DNA from: Magnolia sinica
Lineage: Eukaryota > Streptophyta > Magnoliopsida > Magnoliales > Magnoliaceae
Direction of reading: 5' to 3'
Length of the DNA: 64,000 nt
Assembly: GCF_029962835.1 (NCBI RefSeq)
Contig: NC_080584.1
Coordinates: forward strand, 80,752,862-80,816,861
Shown here: piece after piece, positions 1 to 12,312 of the stretch
How positions within the stretch are numbered: the first letter of the stretch is position 1
Layout of the letters: each line of letters begins with the position of its first letter
Position numbers and translations under genes: made by a program
Notes under the pieces: model-generated
Seen by the model: only the letters and a program-made list of their open reading frames with translations
The model's database searches: none
Told to the model about the DNA's origin: nothing

Positions 1-2005
1 GTTCAAAAACCTCTAAGGGCCATAGTAGCTTCCCATTAAGTTGATATTTGTTCCCTACTTCATCTATCCCTATGTTAATTTATGATTAGGTTGGATGGGA
101 AACATATTTTCTGGTGGGCCTTAGGAATTTTAAATGGTACAATTCATTATCACCACTTATCTTGTGTATGGCCCATTTGATATGCATAGGGCCTAGTTGG
201 GGTGGCCCATTTAATATAAATGGTCATGTTATTAGGCCTATCTTGATGTAATTGTGGCCCGTTGTTGAAGCCCACCTTAATATGGATATAAGGCTCATTG
301 TGATGTATTCTAAGGCCCATGGGTTATGGCCCATTTCAATGTACATAAGGCCCATTAATGCGGCCCATTTGATATATGTAAGGCCCATGTTATGAGGCCC
401 ATTGTGTTGTATTCAAGGCCCATGGTTTATAGCCCATTGCAATGTACACAAGGCCCATTGATGTGGCCCACTTGATTTATATAAGGCCCATATGAGGCGG
501 CTCATTTGATGTATCTAAGGCCTATGGGTCAAGGCCCAATGAGATGTATGTAGGTCCATTGCAATGTGTGATTCCCTACAGCTTATGTAATGATATTTTA
601 TGGCGGGTCATGCCTTGGAAACAATGTTGGTTTGACGTCCACATTGTAAGTATAATGTTGGTTAGATGTCCGCGTTGTAACTCTTCTTAGGGCCCATTAA
701 TAGGCCCATACTTGTTGATAATCCATCACTTTATAATATGCGTAGTGTAGCTCCATGATTCATGCCCATATGCATCATATGTATGCTTGATATGAAGAAT
801 GTTTGACCATGGCATAAGTCGTTGGGCTGAAACATTTACGGGACTCCTTATGAGACGGAGTATCCCACATGATCGCGTGGTACGCGCAAGATTGCTACAT
901 GATTGTATGATGTAACTCATGCATCTCACATATGTGTGACTTGATCACTGCACGCCCTAACGACATCAGGGCCGTTGCTCCACAGACACATCGTGGATAG
1001 CCGTATCGGATACCGGAAATGTTGGTTCTAGCACTGTGGGCACTTAGGATGTCCTTGGGTGAAAGTCTCAAAACCTTTTTAGTACCAGGAGATGCTCCAC
1101 GTCTAGACTGAGTGGATACACGAGAGCCCGAGTGCCGAATACCAGTAGGCCGTGTCTCCCACTGTGTCGTGGTCTGTTGGAAGAGGGTGTGGCCTTATCC
1201 GCCTGAGTGAGGGGGCTATAAGCTAGGCTGAGTTTGATCAGCTCACAAATGAGTCCGCTATTGACGAGCCGGGTAGGTATTGGCAGACTACTGGTCAGGC
1301 GGATAGTGTGGTCTCTTCCACTTGCTTGGCTGTGCAGCTAGGGAGGAGGCAGTCAATGTGAGTATACTAGACCCCGGTGACATCCAGAGATGAACTGTAC
1401 TAATATGTATACTTGATGAGTACTAGCACGCTTACTTTGCATCTCGCATATGACATTTGGCTACATAGGCCTCGCATCGCATGGCCTTGGTATGGCCGAT
1501 AGCATTCATGCCTTGCATCACATCGTTTTAGAATAGCTGATTGCATTCGTAGAGTTACCCGCATATTTCCACATTACTCTGATATTGTACACTTGGCACT
1601 CGCCTTATACACACTTTCACCACCCTCTAAGCTTTCTATAAGCTTATGCATGATAGATGCGTGCAAGTAGTGTTAGGTTGCAGCAGCATTGAGCTTGGAG
1701 CGTGCGGCCGAGCTTCTGGAGTTTCTTTTACTTTCATTAGATTGTATTTTCCTTTCTTACGCATTGTACTTAAAGTTTTTGATATAGTGAATATGTGGTG
1801 TTGTTGTTTTGTGACTTGGTTATGCTTGTGGTTATGCTCCATTACAAAAAAAAAAATCGTACTGAAAATCCTCCTTGTAGGATCCCAGGATCGGAATCTA
1901 GCGTATGGGCGCTGGGAGCAAGAATGGGGTACTACGGAGGCTGTCGGCACCGGATTCGGCGATTGAAAATTTTGTGAGCCCGTTTTCCGAGTTTGGGGCG
2001 TGACA
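1..2005 (+). mobile_element. LTR retrotransposon fossil, 3' part of one LTR (left side outside window)
   Basis: No coding potential is seen. The stretch ends at 2005 in a GGGGCGTGACA-type terminus, which I recognise as a common plant LTR 3' end. Beyond it the sequence switches abruptly to a different repeat that also exists at 37555 without this block. A Ty3/Gypsy origin is my guess from the terminus style, not from any protein. It is a partial and clearly old copy. Short open frames inside it have no recognisable domains. Confidence 0.5.
160..560. repeat. Imperfect short repeats rich in GGCCCA
   Basis: About a dozen GGCCCA hexamers, mostly as AAGGCCCAT or TGGCCCATT, recur every 20-60 bp between runs such as TTGATGTA and TTCAATGTA. 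The reverse complement TGGGCC is the plant 'site II' core bound by TCP factors (established knowledge). Two more copies lie near 690-705. The repeats sit inside the LTR fossil. Confidence 0.65.
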
Positions 2006-3649
2006 AAAATCATATATGATATGTCGAAAAACCCTTTTAGGTTTGTAAGATACGACTGCTTTAAGGTTCTGATGGTCCTGATCACCTCCACCTCTGATCA
2101 GGCCTTCTCTGATCCATCTTGGCCATGAAAGTGTGCGCGACCTACTCTACGTCAGGAGCTACAAGCCAACAAATTCAATCACCCCCCTCCCTTTTGGGCC
2201 AACCTTAAACCCTAAACCCTTGACGTATCGATCAAAACTGGTCTATGTACATACTCACTTTTACCTAAGAAAGCTCAAAATCCAACCCAGTTCAAACCTA
2301 GTTTTAAGTTAGTTGGGTCAAATGTAGATTGACTCAACCCTTTTTTATTTTACACTCCATTAGATGCCCACCAATCAACCAATTAAGATTCATGTAATTT
2401 TGGGGAACAGGTAGTTGATACTCTATCAGTGTGATGGATGATATACAAGCACTTGCACTTGCATTTACTTGTTTCCAATTCCAGCCTAACAATGTAGATT
2501 TTGTAGTTTTTGATGTCTTAAATCTATTCAGAAACATGGTCTGTTGATGTCATTGACAAACCATTCGATGTCATCAAACAGCTGCTTGATCCCATTAAGA
2601 ATTTTCGAATTTTCTCCAGTTGGTTACTAGACATATTAGGTGTTAGTTTAATGACATCGAAAATCAAGTTCGATACAATCGAGAAAATTTGATTTTCATG
2701 TTTTGTCCATGGATAATTTTAGTGTTATTTTGATGACATCGAAGTGAGTTTGATGTCATTGAAGGTTAAGTTCGATGACATCGAAGTCCCATCAAAGGTG
2801 CCATGGAACATACGTGTAGAATTGCAAATCTGCAAAATTTGTTTCTGATTTCCATGTTTTGTTTCCGGATAGAGATTTTTTTGACCTATCCTTTCACCAA
2901 AAGTGTCCCTACCAAGTTAAGTACTTAGTTTTGTTAATAATCACAAAATTAAATTATTAATTTGGTTAATCCGTGTCTTTTATGACTAAAAAATTAGGGT
3001 CGTTACAATCATCATTTGTAAAACTTTCTACACATGCGTGAATAAAATGATAAAAGAATTGAGGTGCATGAATCGCTCATTGTCAATCATTTACCTCTCT
3101 GTTCACGTGTAGGGTTCACATTTTGATAGATTGAGGTCTTTCCATAATCATCATCTATACGACTTTCTAAGTTATTATAAATAAATTGATAGGGGGTTCG
3201 GCGTGCATGACTTGCTCCTTGTTTATCCTTTGCCTCTTTTTTTACGTGTGGGGTCCATATTTTGAAAGATTGAGGTTTTTCCATGGTCACCATTCGCATA
3301 ACTTTCTTCTGATTTTTATTCTTTAATTTTATGCTTTACTTGTGTGTATTATTTTAATTGTATCTTGTACGAACTATGATGGGTTCACTCACTAGTCTAG
3401 CCAGCTAACGTTGTGGATTGACAACCATACATAGACGAATGAAATAAGAAATCCGAACCAAGTGTCAAAAAATGAAGACCGATTACCAGATGAATTGCGG
3501 GACCAGTTGTCGTATTTATGTGTTTATTATTTAGGAGTTAAATTTCTTTATTGCATCTATTTATACATAAATATAATTCATTATTGTTTATAAATCTGAT
3601 CATAGTAAACGATATTTGTTTTTTTTTTTTAATTGAATGGAGTTTCAAT
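2006..3649 (+). repeat. Dispersed repeat, copy A (retroelement-derived, non-coding)
   Basis: From the ATATATGATATGTC motif near 2013 to GAGTTTCAA at 3649 the sequence closely follows 37555-39508. The middle is dominated by variants of TTCGATGACATCGAAG. Its first 150 bp also match the 3' end of the LTRs at 36380 and 37707. No protein domain is visible. It is probably the non-coding part of a larger retroelement, shortened at its left by the LTR fossil ending at 2005. Confidence 0.7.
3060..3310 (+). repeat. Tandem repeat, period about 139 bp, two units
   Basis: Two units each contain GATAGATTGAGGT, a CACGTGT-GGGGT/TAGGGT segment and a CATGACTTGCTCC or CATGAATCGCTC segment. The same unit occurs about four times at 38560-39135, so copy number differs between the two repeat copies. 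Confidence 0.65.
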
Positions 3650-3811
3650 AAATATAATTCATTATTGGGGTTTTTTTTACACCCAATTGAATGTGGACCA
3701 TTGAGGTATTTCTCTTCTTAGCCGTTTAATTGTATGAAGAAAACTGCAGGATTAAAATGGTCCTATAAAGGAGAGAATCCATCCATTGTGCTACGGAACA
3801 GATCAATGGTC

Positions 3812-4150
3812 TTGAAAGTGGGGCCTACCTTGGTGCATGTATTATATATCCATGCGGTCCATCTGTTTTTCAGCATAATTTGGTACATGACCCAAAAATA
3901 AGCAAGATCTAAATTTCAGTTGAACCATACTATATGAAAATAATGGTGATTGACCACTGTTTAATGGTCCAAAACTTTTATAACCTAAATGAAGTTTTTA
4001 ATGGTCATTAACCACTACTGTTTCCCATCAAATTTCATGGTAGATCATGAAATTTGGATGTACTTCGTGTTTTGTGTCATGCCGTAAAATGAGCCATAAA
4101 AACGGATCGACGGTGTAGATATACAGTACATACATCAAGGTGGCCCATCA
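3812..4150. repeat. Giant-hairpin repeat, copy 1
   Basis: The left arm starts GTGGGGCCTACCTTGGTGCATG. The right arm ends ACATACATCAAGGTGGCCC, its reverse complement. Inner segments such as GATCTAAATTTCAGTTGAACCA and the later AAATTTGGATGT also pair. The whole 340 bp can fold on itself. No coding capacity is seen. Confidence 0.7.
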
Positions 4151-4184
4151 TCAGAGCTGCCCAAGTTGATGGATCCCTGACTGT

Positions 4185-4500
4185 AGGGCCCACCATGATG
4201 TATTTTTATTATATCTATGCAGTCTGTCCGTTTCACCAGCTCATTTAAGGACATGGTCCCAAAAAAAATTGGGACCAAAATCCCAGGTGGATCAGGTAAA
4301 ACACAAATATCAGCTTGATCGAAAGCTTATGTGGCCCAAAGCAATTTTTAATGGTAGGCGTTCAATCCCCATTGTTTTCTATGATGGGTCCACTTGAGAT
4401 TTGGATCTACCTCGTTCTTTTTACCATGCCCTAAAATATTCTCTCCAAATTGATGGACGGTGTGGATATAACACATACATCATGATAAAGCCCACAGAAT
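4185..4500. repeat. Giant-hairpin repeat, copy 2
   Basis: It begins TAGGGCCCACCATGATGTA and ends ACATACATCATGATAAAGCCC. It follows copy 1 directly in tandem. The arm GTCCACTTGAGATTTGGATC pairs with GACCAAAATCCCAGGTGGATC. The left half is shortened. Confidence 0.65.
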
Positions 4501-5439
4501 GTGGTGACTTCACTTCATTAACGAGACTCCTGCTGTCATGTTCTGTAGCTAATTCGCTTCCCATTTTGTCGCGTGAACAAGATGTCAGCTGCTTGGGTGG
4601 GCCCAACATTGATGTTTATCAGAAATTTACTATAGCCACCGTGTGTTTTATCCCATGTTAGGTCCAAAGTCCAAAAATGCGACCCATCGATGGTTCAAGT
4701 GGACCACAAAATTGGAAAATGTGTATAAGACAACACGCTTATCTGAAACAAAGATTGATCTGATTTTTTTATTTTTTTATTTTTGTGCTTAGGTCTAAAT
4801 TTTGAGAACACAATGGTTGGAGTGGATTTTATATTACCATTATGGTGGGCCTGGAAAAGATGAGAGCATTTTGGGGAAGAAAAAGAGATAGCATAGATTG
4901 ACTACACATTTTGAGCCAAATGGTGGAGGCAGTTTGATAAAAGCATAAAATTGGGAATAAATGGCAATTTGGGATACTCTGTCTGCATGTGAGGTTTGAT
5001 ACACAGGCACTTAAAAATGATAAATGTGATATATATTAGCTCAAATTAAACTAACTAAACTGTTGAACCCTGCTGCCGCTAAGCTGCGTTTTAAGATTAG
5101 ATTGGTTGAACAATCCTAAATTCTGGTTCGTGGACACTTGTTTCAAACAAGAGCATTGGATGCTTTTCATTTCTCACCGTCCAAAAAATGTCCATCACTC
5201 TGATGGTAAGATAACAAAATAGAAATAACGTTTGGTTAGTCACACGTCTAAGGCTCGGGCTACTAAACTTAGTAGGAGGATTAAGCTTAGCTAGGCTCGA
5301 AATCTAAGGTCCCTGTTTGGGACAGGCTAAGCATGGTATGGCTAGGATCTTTCAATCCAGGTTACTTTTGGTGCAAGACCATCTTTGGTGCGGCAAACTT
5401 ATAGACGTTAAGAACTAAATAACAAAGCTTCTGTCAAGA
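4501..5439. other. No gene seen; degraded repeat remnants
   Basis: 4590-4870 keeps fragments of the hairpin family (GTGGGCCCAACATTGATGTTTATC, then ATTATGGTGGGCC). 4900-5439 is AT-rich unique-looking DNA with one short GTCCCTGTTTGGGACAGG palindrome near 5310. No open frame here has a recognisable domain. Confidence 0.5.
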
Positions 5440-5865
5440 CACTACACCAAAATCGTCATTTAGAAACGGTTTTAAACTGTTCCTAAATGCTTTAGAGCGG
5501 TTTGCAACCGCTCCTAAACGAGGCGTTGCAGAAAAAGAGAAACAGTTCAGAATCATTTTGGGTACTGTTTCAATTTTTAGAGACCCTTTACCTTAATTTA
5601 ACTTGAAATGGAATACGTTTTGAAAATAATAAAATTATTATAAATAGTAAAAAATATTTAATCCAACCAAAAGTTATAAATGTTGAGAATAATTCAAACC
5701 CAATGGTCATAAGAACATTTGAAATTCTACTATTTTCTCACTGTTTGTTGTAACTAAGTTGAATGTGGTCAAGCCACATGTCAGTTGCTGATTAATGCTT
5801 TTAGCAAGAATCTCTCAAGTGTTAGGTGCCTACATCATGTCTATAAAAGAGTCTTCTATGTAGTG
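5440..5865. mobile_element. CACTA-like terminus, possible small non-autonomous element
   Basis: CACTACACCAAAATCGTC at 5440 is a typical CACTA (En/Spm) end. It is followed by short inverted motifs (AGAAACGGTTTTAAAC, then GCGGTTTGCAACCGCTCCTAAA) like the subterminal repeats of that superfamily. TAGTG at 5861-5865 could be the other end, but the flanking 3-bp target copies do not match. The right boundary is therefore uncertain. Confidence 0.4.
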
Positions 5866-6421
5866 TAGAGATATAGAAAAAATTTAATATACTCTACTAT
5901 CCTACAATTTCAAGAAAACAGCCCTTATCGTTTTATGTGTGTTATTTGTGAAGTGTGTGCTAATCGTGATTGAGTTGTTGTTACTCCAACAATAAAAACC
6001 CTTTGATAATTAAAATAAAACATTAAAATACAACTGAACTCTTAAAACCCTAAAAATGTAAAACATAAAACTAACTAAAATTAGTAAATTTAACTTAGAA
6101 TCCTTAGGTAACCCCTAAATTTTAAGAAGCCATATAGGGATGTATGGAGTTCTTTAATTGCTTTCCAACAGTATGTGATACGCTGGGAAACCAATAGCTA
6201 TGGTCTTCGAAATTAAGACATTTTTGCCCACCTGGATTGTCTCTGGCCTGAATTTGTGCAGTCCCAACCTCCACTCAAATGTCTTCTACCCATCCTACAT
6301 CACATATACCAGTTACCAGTTACCCACATGAAGATTAGACCGGAAAAACAGACCGGGACAAGCCCAACCCTCGTGCCAAGTTAGGGGCCTACCAAGCCTT
6401 AGTAGGGTTGAAAGTGTTGGC
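5866..6421. other. AT-rich stretch, nothing recognised
   Basis: No open frame, structural RNA or repeat boundary could be supported here. The region 6340-6420 contains AGCCCAACCC-type text that probably belongs to the adjoining hAT-like fragment. Confidence 0.4.
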
Positions 6422-6892
6422 CTATCAACACAGGTCTTATTTTTTGTACCTATGATTTTATTAATTATATATGTAGTTATTTATAAGTAAAGAATTTCAT
6501 TTTTCTAAACAAACAAGCCAAAATATAGGACAACTACTCCTTTAAAAGTTGTATTGTGTGGCACAAAATCTATTTGGGAGAGAGAAATCCGCTTTATCTT
6601 GTTAGCTTAAGTCAAATGACGTGGACCAATGAAACCCAATGGCACTAAAATTTCGCGTTCCTTCAACACAAACGATCCGCACTCAATTATAATTTATAAG
6701 TAACTGATATATTGATCGGATTCGGGTTGAGTCGGGCAACCCAAGACCTCAACCCAAGCCTGACCCAAGTTTTATCAGGTTGGTGTTTATAAAGCCCAAG
6801 CCCGAGACCAAACCTGATACATCCTACCCGAGCCCAACCCAATATCGGGCCGGTCACAGGTCGGTTGGGTTCCGCCCGACTTTCAGCGCTCA
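6422..6892 (-). mobile_element. hAT-like non-autonomous element, right-end fragment
   Basis: The segment CTTATTTTTTGTACCTATG followed by ATTTTATTAATTATATATG is shared almost base for base with 63889-64000. The end CCGCCCGACTTTCAGCGCT (6872-6890) is the reverse complement of the start TAGTGCTGAAAGTCGGGCGG at 63702. The two window copies therefore show the two inverted ends of one family. The interior is rich in AACCCAAGCC. No transposase is present. Confidence 0.6.
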
Positions 6893-8194
6893 GCCTTAGT
6901 CCTTGGCCCAGCCCAAAACCACCGTTGCTATGTATGATTGGTGCGCACGATTGTGGTTCCAGCAGTTAGTTGGGTCTAATACATACTTAGGCTCATCCTA
7001 CATACCCTAACCGTGGGACCCTCATGCAGAGATAGAAGTATTATCCAGAACGTCCATTTGCAGGTGGTTCATCTCCCTCGGTTTTCTATTTAATACACAC
7101 ACCAGTCTGCTTACAGCTGCTACATCTTCCTTAATTTTCTATTTAATCCACTCACCATCAGCGAGATACCATTGTCTGATCAATTTCAAGTTTCATAGAT
7201 GGTGGGGGCCTTCTATACTACACCATGTGTATGGTTTTATATCGATGGATGCCTATTTCTGGGTGTCAAGGACATTGAACATTTCCCTCTATTCATATTT
7301 ATAGGTTAGCCTTCAGCAACATTATCATAGCTTTTAAATGACACATGTCATCATCAATTTAAATGAGAGTTTGGATCCTTTGATTGGCAAAAACGGAAAT
7401 TTTCTGTTTTGCTAGATTTGAACAGGCGTTTGAATCCCCTACTTGTCATAAACATAAAATTTATGTTTTCCTACGTAGTAATTGGTCCACAATCATTACT
7501 GACATTGTAAGCACTACTGCGTTATCTGCAGTGTATGATGATATGGCCCAATCATATTGCAACAAATAAGAATTTTCTATTTATGGAAATCAAAAAATCC
7601 AGATTCTTTGAACAGTTCATTCATTCATACAACTAGGAATAAGTCATGATGCAAAAGTCACACCAATCAGATAATCCCAAACATCAAATTAATACAATGA
7701 AAGATGGAAAATTAAGATTAAGCATAAAAACAAAATAATTAGTCTAATCATTTTGAAAATTATATTCCATCCATGTCATTTTATATTACTTATGATTCCA
7801 AAGCACTTTGGTTTGATCATTCTAATCATATGATCTATGGCCCATAAATAATAAATAGTTGTAACAAACTGGCACTGCTCAAAGGATCAAGATCTTCAGA
7901 TCAGCATGATTCTTATATCATGGTTCTCTCCCAATCATTCTATTGAATGAATCGTTCTTATCGATGATTAGACATCGTACGTGTTATTCAAAAGGTTAAG
8001 AGACTTTGCTAATGAAATGTTAGCAAAACCCAATTTTACACGGGTATACCATTAGGCTTGCTAAGCCACACGTGTACAAGGCAGTTGAAATACTCGCCAC
8101 CATATGCGCCTGCATATACTTACTGGTAATTAGGTTCCTTACTCTTGCCCGGGTGGTAGACTCTCAGGAGTTTCAACTCCTGGTGGTGAAATTC
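6893..8194. other. AT-rich intergenic DNA, nothing recognised
   Basis: There is no supported gene. The open frame at 7384-7569 has no recognisable domain and no coding context. Microsatellite-like CA/GT text begins near 8205. Confidence 0.4.
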
Positions 8195-8329
8195 CACCAG
8201 CGTGGGTGTGTGGGGGTGTGTGTGCATGTGTAAAATAAAATTTAATATATACACACACACGGAAACGCTCACCTGCGAACCAGTTCGTACGTACTACATA
8301 CCAACTTTTTTGAGAACCCACCATACGTG

Positions 8330-8565
8330 ATGTGGATCCAAAATCTGAACCGTTCATGTGAAGCAGCACCTCGTGAAAACCCCCCATGATCAAGTTTTAC
8401 TTTGATCTAAAACTTTGATGGGCCATGAAAAATGAAAACAGTTTCCTCCCTTGATTTGCATTTCTCTTTACTATGGCCCACCGGAATTTTAGATCATGGT
8501 GAAAATTTGTCACAAGGGCTTTCATGGGATTCCGCATCACATGGACCGTTCAGATTAGACACCCA
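8330..8565. repeat. Giant-hairpin repeat, divergent subfamily
   Basis: The arm 8335-8430 (AAAATCTGAACCGTTCATGTGA ... GATGGGCCA) pairs with 8474-8560 (TGGCCCACCGGAATTTTAG ... GGACCGTTCAGATTAGA). The loop is about 40 nt. Its sequence differs from the GGGCCCACCTTGATG family although the architecture is the same. Confidence 0.6.
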
Positions 8566-8924
8566 TGACACGTGTGCAAAGGTGCGCATGTGCGTAGGTG
8601 CGCTGGGAAGCATGACTCATATACACACACACTAACTGGTAATTAAACTTGGACCATTGAATTCTCTCAGATCAGATTCGTTGTTCTTGATGTGATCATA
8701 TGTCCTATACTTACATTCCACGAATATAAGACCAACCTCAACTTGGGAGTATCTAATCTCATAGGCATATCTCCTTTGCCTCTCCACCCTTCCAAGCACC
8801 ATCCACACCGTATTAGTCATCTTCAACATTTGAATACACGTGAGACCCAAGGTTCGTTGTTCTAAACCATTCATCTCATGGGCCTCATCATCAGCAGAGG
8901 ATGCCACCGTACCGTAATCTACCA

Positions 8925-8931
8925 TATAAAA
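8925..8931 (+). promoter_or_regulatory. Candidate TATA box for the thioredoxin-like gene
   Basis: TATAAAA lies about 265 bp upstream of the chosen ATG at 9194, with no competing gene between. This is a positional guess only. Confidence 0.3.
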
Positions 8932-9193
8932 AGATCTCTACCCTCTAATCGGTGGCCCACACAAGAACTGTTAAAACAAAAGCACAATATCAAAGGGGAT
9001 TAGTATCCTTCACCTCTCATTGCTAACAACGGTCTGGATTGTCAAACTAGTGGCTTGTGTGTATGGAATCCGACAACTAGGAAAACCACAGGGGCGTAGA
9101 CCCTACCATTCATCTATGATTTTTGTTATAAGTAGAATGGGAAAGGAGGATGCAGGAAGGTGAGATAGCTCTAAGTTAAAGTGGGCAACTTAA

Positions 9194-12100
9194 ATGGACC
9201 ATATCAATTTCTGTTCTTCGTGCTGTCCAACCACTACAAAAAAAGATTTATTGGCCACCACTGCTAATGAATCATCAGCCGTGAAAGAAGAGGCCAATGG
9301 ATCATCAACCACTACTGAAAAACCCGAAGAATCGCTGGTGCAAATTCGGCGAATTCCCCATTTCAAGAAGAAATCTGAATTGGAAAGCTTCTTGAAAGAG
9401 TCCAAGAAGAAACCAAACCAACTGGTAAACATTCTCTCTCAAGCCACGAGATCGTCCTTGTTCGGTTGCCAATTGAAAATGAATTCATCTCATTTTAGTT
9501 AACATTAATTATGTATTAGAGATCTTGTTGAGGATTATAAATAATCCTAATAACCTGTGATTAATATAAACTATGATCTTGAGGACATAAAAATGAGATG
9601 AACTTGGTTTTTGCAACGCAACCAAATGGGGCTAAGCAAACTGATTTTTGCTATGTTTCGGCATTGTTAGTAAAATCATGATTCTGAAAAATGTAGATAG
9701 TGTTGAATTTCACCACCACATGGTGCGAGCCATGTAAAAACGCGGAGAAGCCCTTGCAGAAGCTCGTGAAAGAATTCAACGATGTAAACTTTGCCAACGT
9801 TGATGTGGATCATTTCCTGGTAAGTCCACTAATCATGCTTGGAGATGTCGATGGAACGGGCTGGCTGTTGATGCTTCTGTGTCCGACCTGTCGTGGGACG
9901 GGATTGAAACTCTACGAAGAGTCCACGATAAATAAACGGGCCGTCCCGCAGCCTAGATATGATAACATTTTCTATGGAGGCCTAACAAGAACCTGAATCC
10001 AGCCATTGGGGTGGTCGTTGGTTAGTCTGGCTTAATTAATTTCTGAGCCCATAGCCTCTAGTCATGGGTGTAGAGGCCCAAATATTGTTGGCTTAGCTAT
10101 GAATATTATAGGGTTGTACACGAACGGAGCTAGCTCGACTCGGGAAAAAGCTGAGTTCGAGCCGGGTCGAGCTGATTTTTTTAAGCTCGAAAATGAGTTT
10201 TCAAGCTGGCCCCAGCTCGACTCGGATCGAACCAGTTCGGTGGCTTGGTTACTTTGCCATTGATGTTGCTCACCAAGTGTTTGATAAAATGACTCAACGA
10301 AGTGTGGCTGGTGGCTAGGAAGGTATGTACATGAAACAAATAGCTTTTTTTTTTTGGTTTTTTTGGTTTTTATGTTGCTTAGAAGGTATTTGATAAAATA
10401 CCTGTAAAACCATTGCTTTTGTTTCACATACAGATGGGTTTTGAAGGTGCAGTCCAGGTGTTTGTGGAAATGCCTCAATGGCGAACTCGGCTCAATCTTA
10501 GCTTAAACTCGGCCCGAGCTGCTGACCAAACCGAGCCGAGTTCAAGCTGAGGTCAGCCAGTGGCTGAGCCGAGTTAAGCAAAGGCCAGCTCACCTCAGTT
10601 CGACTCGATGTACACCCCTAGCTATGATTCTAGGGGTTGAAATTGGTTGGTTCAGGCCAGATGAGGACCAGCCTGAGCCCGACCCATTTACTAAACATGC
10701 ACTCATTACCATGTGGTTAACCCGGCCTACTTCAAATTCATCAAGCTCAAGCCCAACCCATCCAAGAACCATTCAATTGTAGAGAGGTAGGCTCGACTGA
10801 CCAGACCTGACCTGCCACAACCTAGTTCAGAATGGAATATGAGGCTAAGAGCATGCACAGCCTAGCCCATTCGAAGTATGCACATGCATATATATGCATT
10901 TTTTTTTTTTTATTGTTCTTCTCATGTTGTTATTATGATTATTGGGTTTGGTTGGATTGGGTCATTTGGCCCGATGCAAGATGGCATATTCAGGTGGGAC
11001 GAGTCAAGTCAAGTTAGGTTCAATTTAAACCTGATTTAGAGCCCGTTTGATTTGCCATAATTATATGTAAATTAGAGGAATTGTGTAATGAATATAAATT
11101 ACTTTATTTGTCCGCTGACATTAGTTGCATTTGATTGTTGATTCTTGTGTTTGGTTCATCCATGTTAAAATTGTAATAATGACATTTTTACATTAGTTCA
11201 ACGTTAAATCATCACCAAAATTATACATTAATATTTTTGTTTGATTTAAGACTTTTATAGTAATTATGTGAAAAAGTTTGATGACTATAAATTCATTTAC
11301 TTGTCTCCTAAATATATAGGTATTTGATTGACTATTTTGTGTTTAATTTAATTGGAGTAAACTTGCAATGATGACACAATTCCTTTAATTTATGGCAAAT
11401 CAAACATGCATTACTTTTCTCTAGTTAGAAATTGTGTGGGGCTCACAAAGATGCCTATAATAGATCCACTCCATCCATCAGTTTTTAAAGACCACAATAG
11501 GATAGGAATCTAAAAATCAGCTAGATCCAAACTCCTATGGGCCACACCACACAAAACAGTGGGGATTGAACACCCACCATTGGAAACTTTGCTGGGTCAC
11601 AAACGTTTTATATCAGGATGATATTTGTGCCTACAATTTATCGTTGTAATAACCCTATGAACAATTTGGAGAGCATATAAAAATCATAGTCGGCTCCAAT
11701 AAGCTTTCAACGGTGTATATTTTCATTCCTAGTGTTTCATGTGGTGTCACCCACTTAGTTTTGGATTTGCCTGACTTTTAGATTCTTGTCATGTCGTGGT
11801 CTTGCAAATTTGATGGGCGTAGTGGAATTGTCACACTCATCTCTATGAGCTCCACGCATCTCCAGACTGCAGAAACTTCCTGAAATGGGTTACATTTCTA
11901 ACCCAAGCCCAGCCTGGGGTCAAACCCACATCAAAAGCAGGTTAGGCCATTTGATCCATGTACCAACCCGACTCATTGCAACCCCTAAATAATCATGGAT
12001 GATAAATAGGATTTGGTCAATTATCTGGACGTGGTAAAGATGCCGACTTTCCTACTGATGAAGCCAGACCAGAGCAGCAACAAAGGGAGCAAGAATGTCC

Positions 12101-12312
12101 CAAAAGGTAATAATGCTACTGGTGTGGAGGGCAATATGGGCAAAGAAGATGCCAGTGAGGGCAGCGGGAGAAAAGGAGTCAAGTACGTTTATAAGGGAAA
12201 GAAAAGCCAAATTGACAATTTCAAGGAAATTGAAGACAGGGAGGAGGGCGTGAGGAAGGATCTTGAGGATCTTGCAACGAAGATAGGAGAGCACTGTCAC
12301 ATGATAGATTAG
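9194..12312 (+). CDS. Divergent thioredoxin-like protein, three exons, WCEPC active site
   Basis: Exons 9194-9424, 9697-9819 and 12010-12312 join in phase 0 into 218 residues. Donors CTG|GTAAAC and CTG|GTAAGT are good; the last acceptor (ATAAATAG) lacks a pyrimidine tract. Residues 1-60 are a polar extension with a CSSCC cluster near residue 8. The thioredoxin fold follows: LESFLKES, IVLNFTTTWCEPCK (active-site Cys 87 and 90), then NVDVDHF and KMPTF with the cis-proline at 130. Plant thioredoxin h is usually about 120 residues with WCGPC. Here Glu replaces Gly, and about 30 polar residues (NKGSKNVPKGNNATGVEG region) sit before the last strand. Likely a cytosolic redox protein, but activity is unproven. 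Intron 2 (2190 bp) holds three repeats. It could be a gene copy on the way to decay, although no stop or frame break is seen. Confidence 0.6.
10109..10620. mobile_element. hAT-type non-autonomous element in intron 2
   Basis: Ends are TAGGGTTGTACACGA and TGTACACCCCTA, the TAGGGGTGT-type termini common in plant hAT elements. Just inside, GCTCGACTCGG-type text on the left pairs with CCGAGCCGAGTT and GACTCGATG on the right. A convincing 8-bp target duplication was not found. Confidence 0.6.
11039..11410. mobile_element. MITE of 372 bp in intron 2
   Basis: The terminal inverted repeat GAGCCCGTTTGATTTGCC ATAA at the left pairs with TTTATGGCAAATCAAACATGC at the right. Next to it, AGAGGAATTGTGT pairs with ACACAATTCCTTTAA. 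There is no coding capacity. Confidence 0.65.
11430..11830. repeat. Degenerate giant-hairpin family relative
   Basis: It retains GTGTGGGGCTCACAAAGATG, AACAGTGGGGATTGAACACCC and GTGTTTCATGTGGTG in the family order, but pairing of the arms is poor. It is likely an old copy inside intron 2 of the thioredoxin-like gene. Confidence 0.45.

Noticed and set aside
1636-2091. 151-codon minus-strand frame and overlapping plus-strand frames
   Set aside because: They lie in an LTR fossil across its boundary with another repeat and have no domain.
5440-5865. A complete CACTA element
   Set aside because: Only the left end is convincing. The 3-bp flanks do not match, so it is listed as a terminus only.
10109-10620. 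8-bp target duplication AGCTATGA for the hAT element
   Set aside because: A similar octamer is present on both sides, but on the left it is separated from the terminus by several bases, so it is not claimed.
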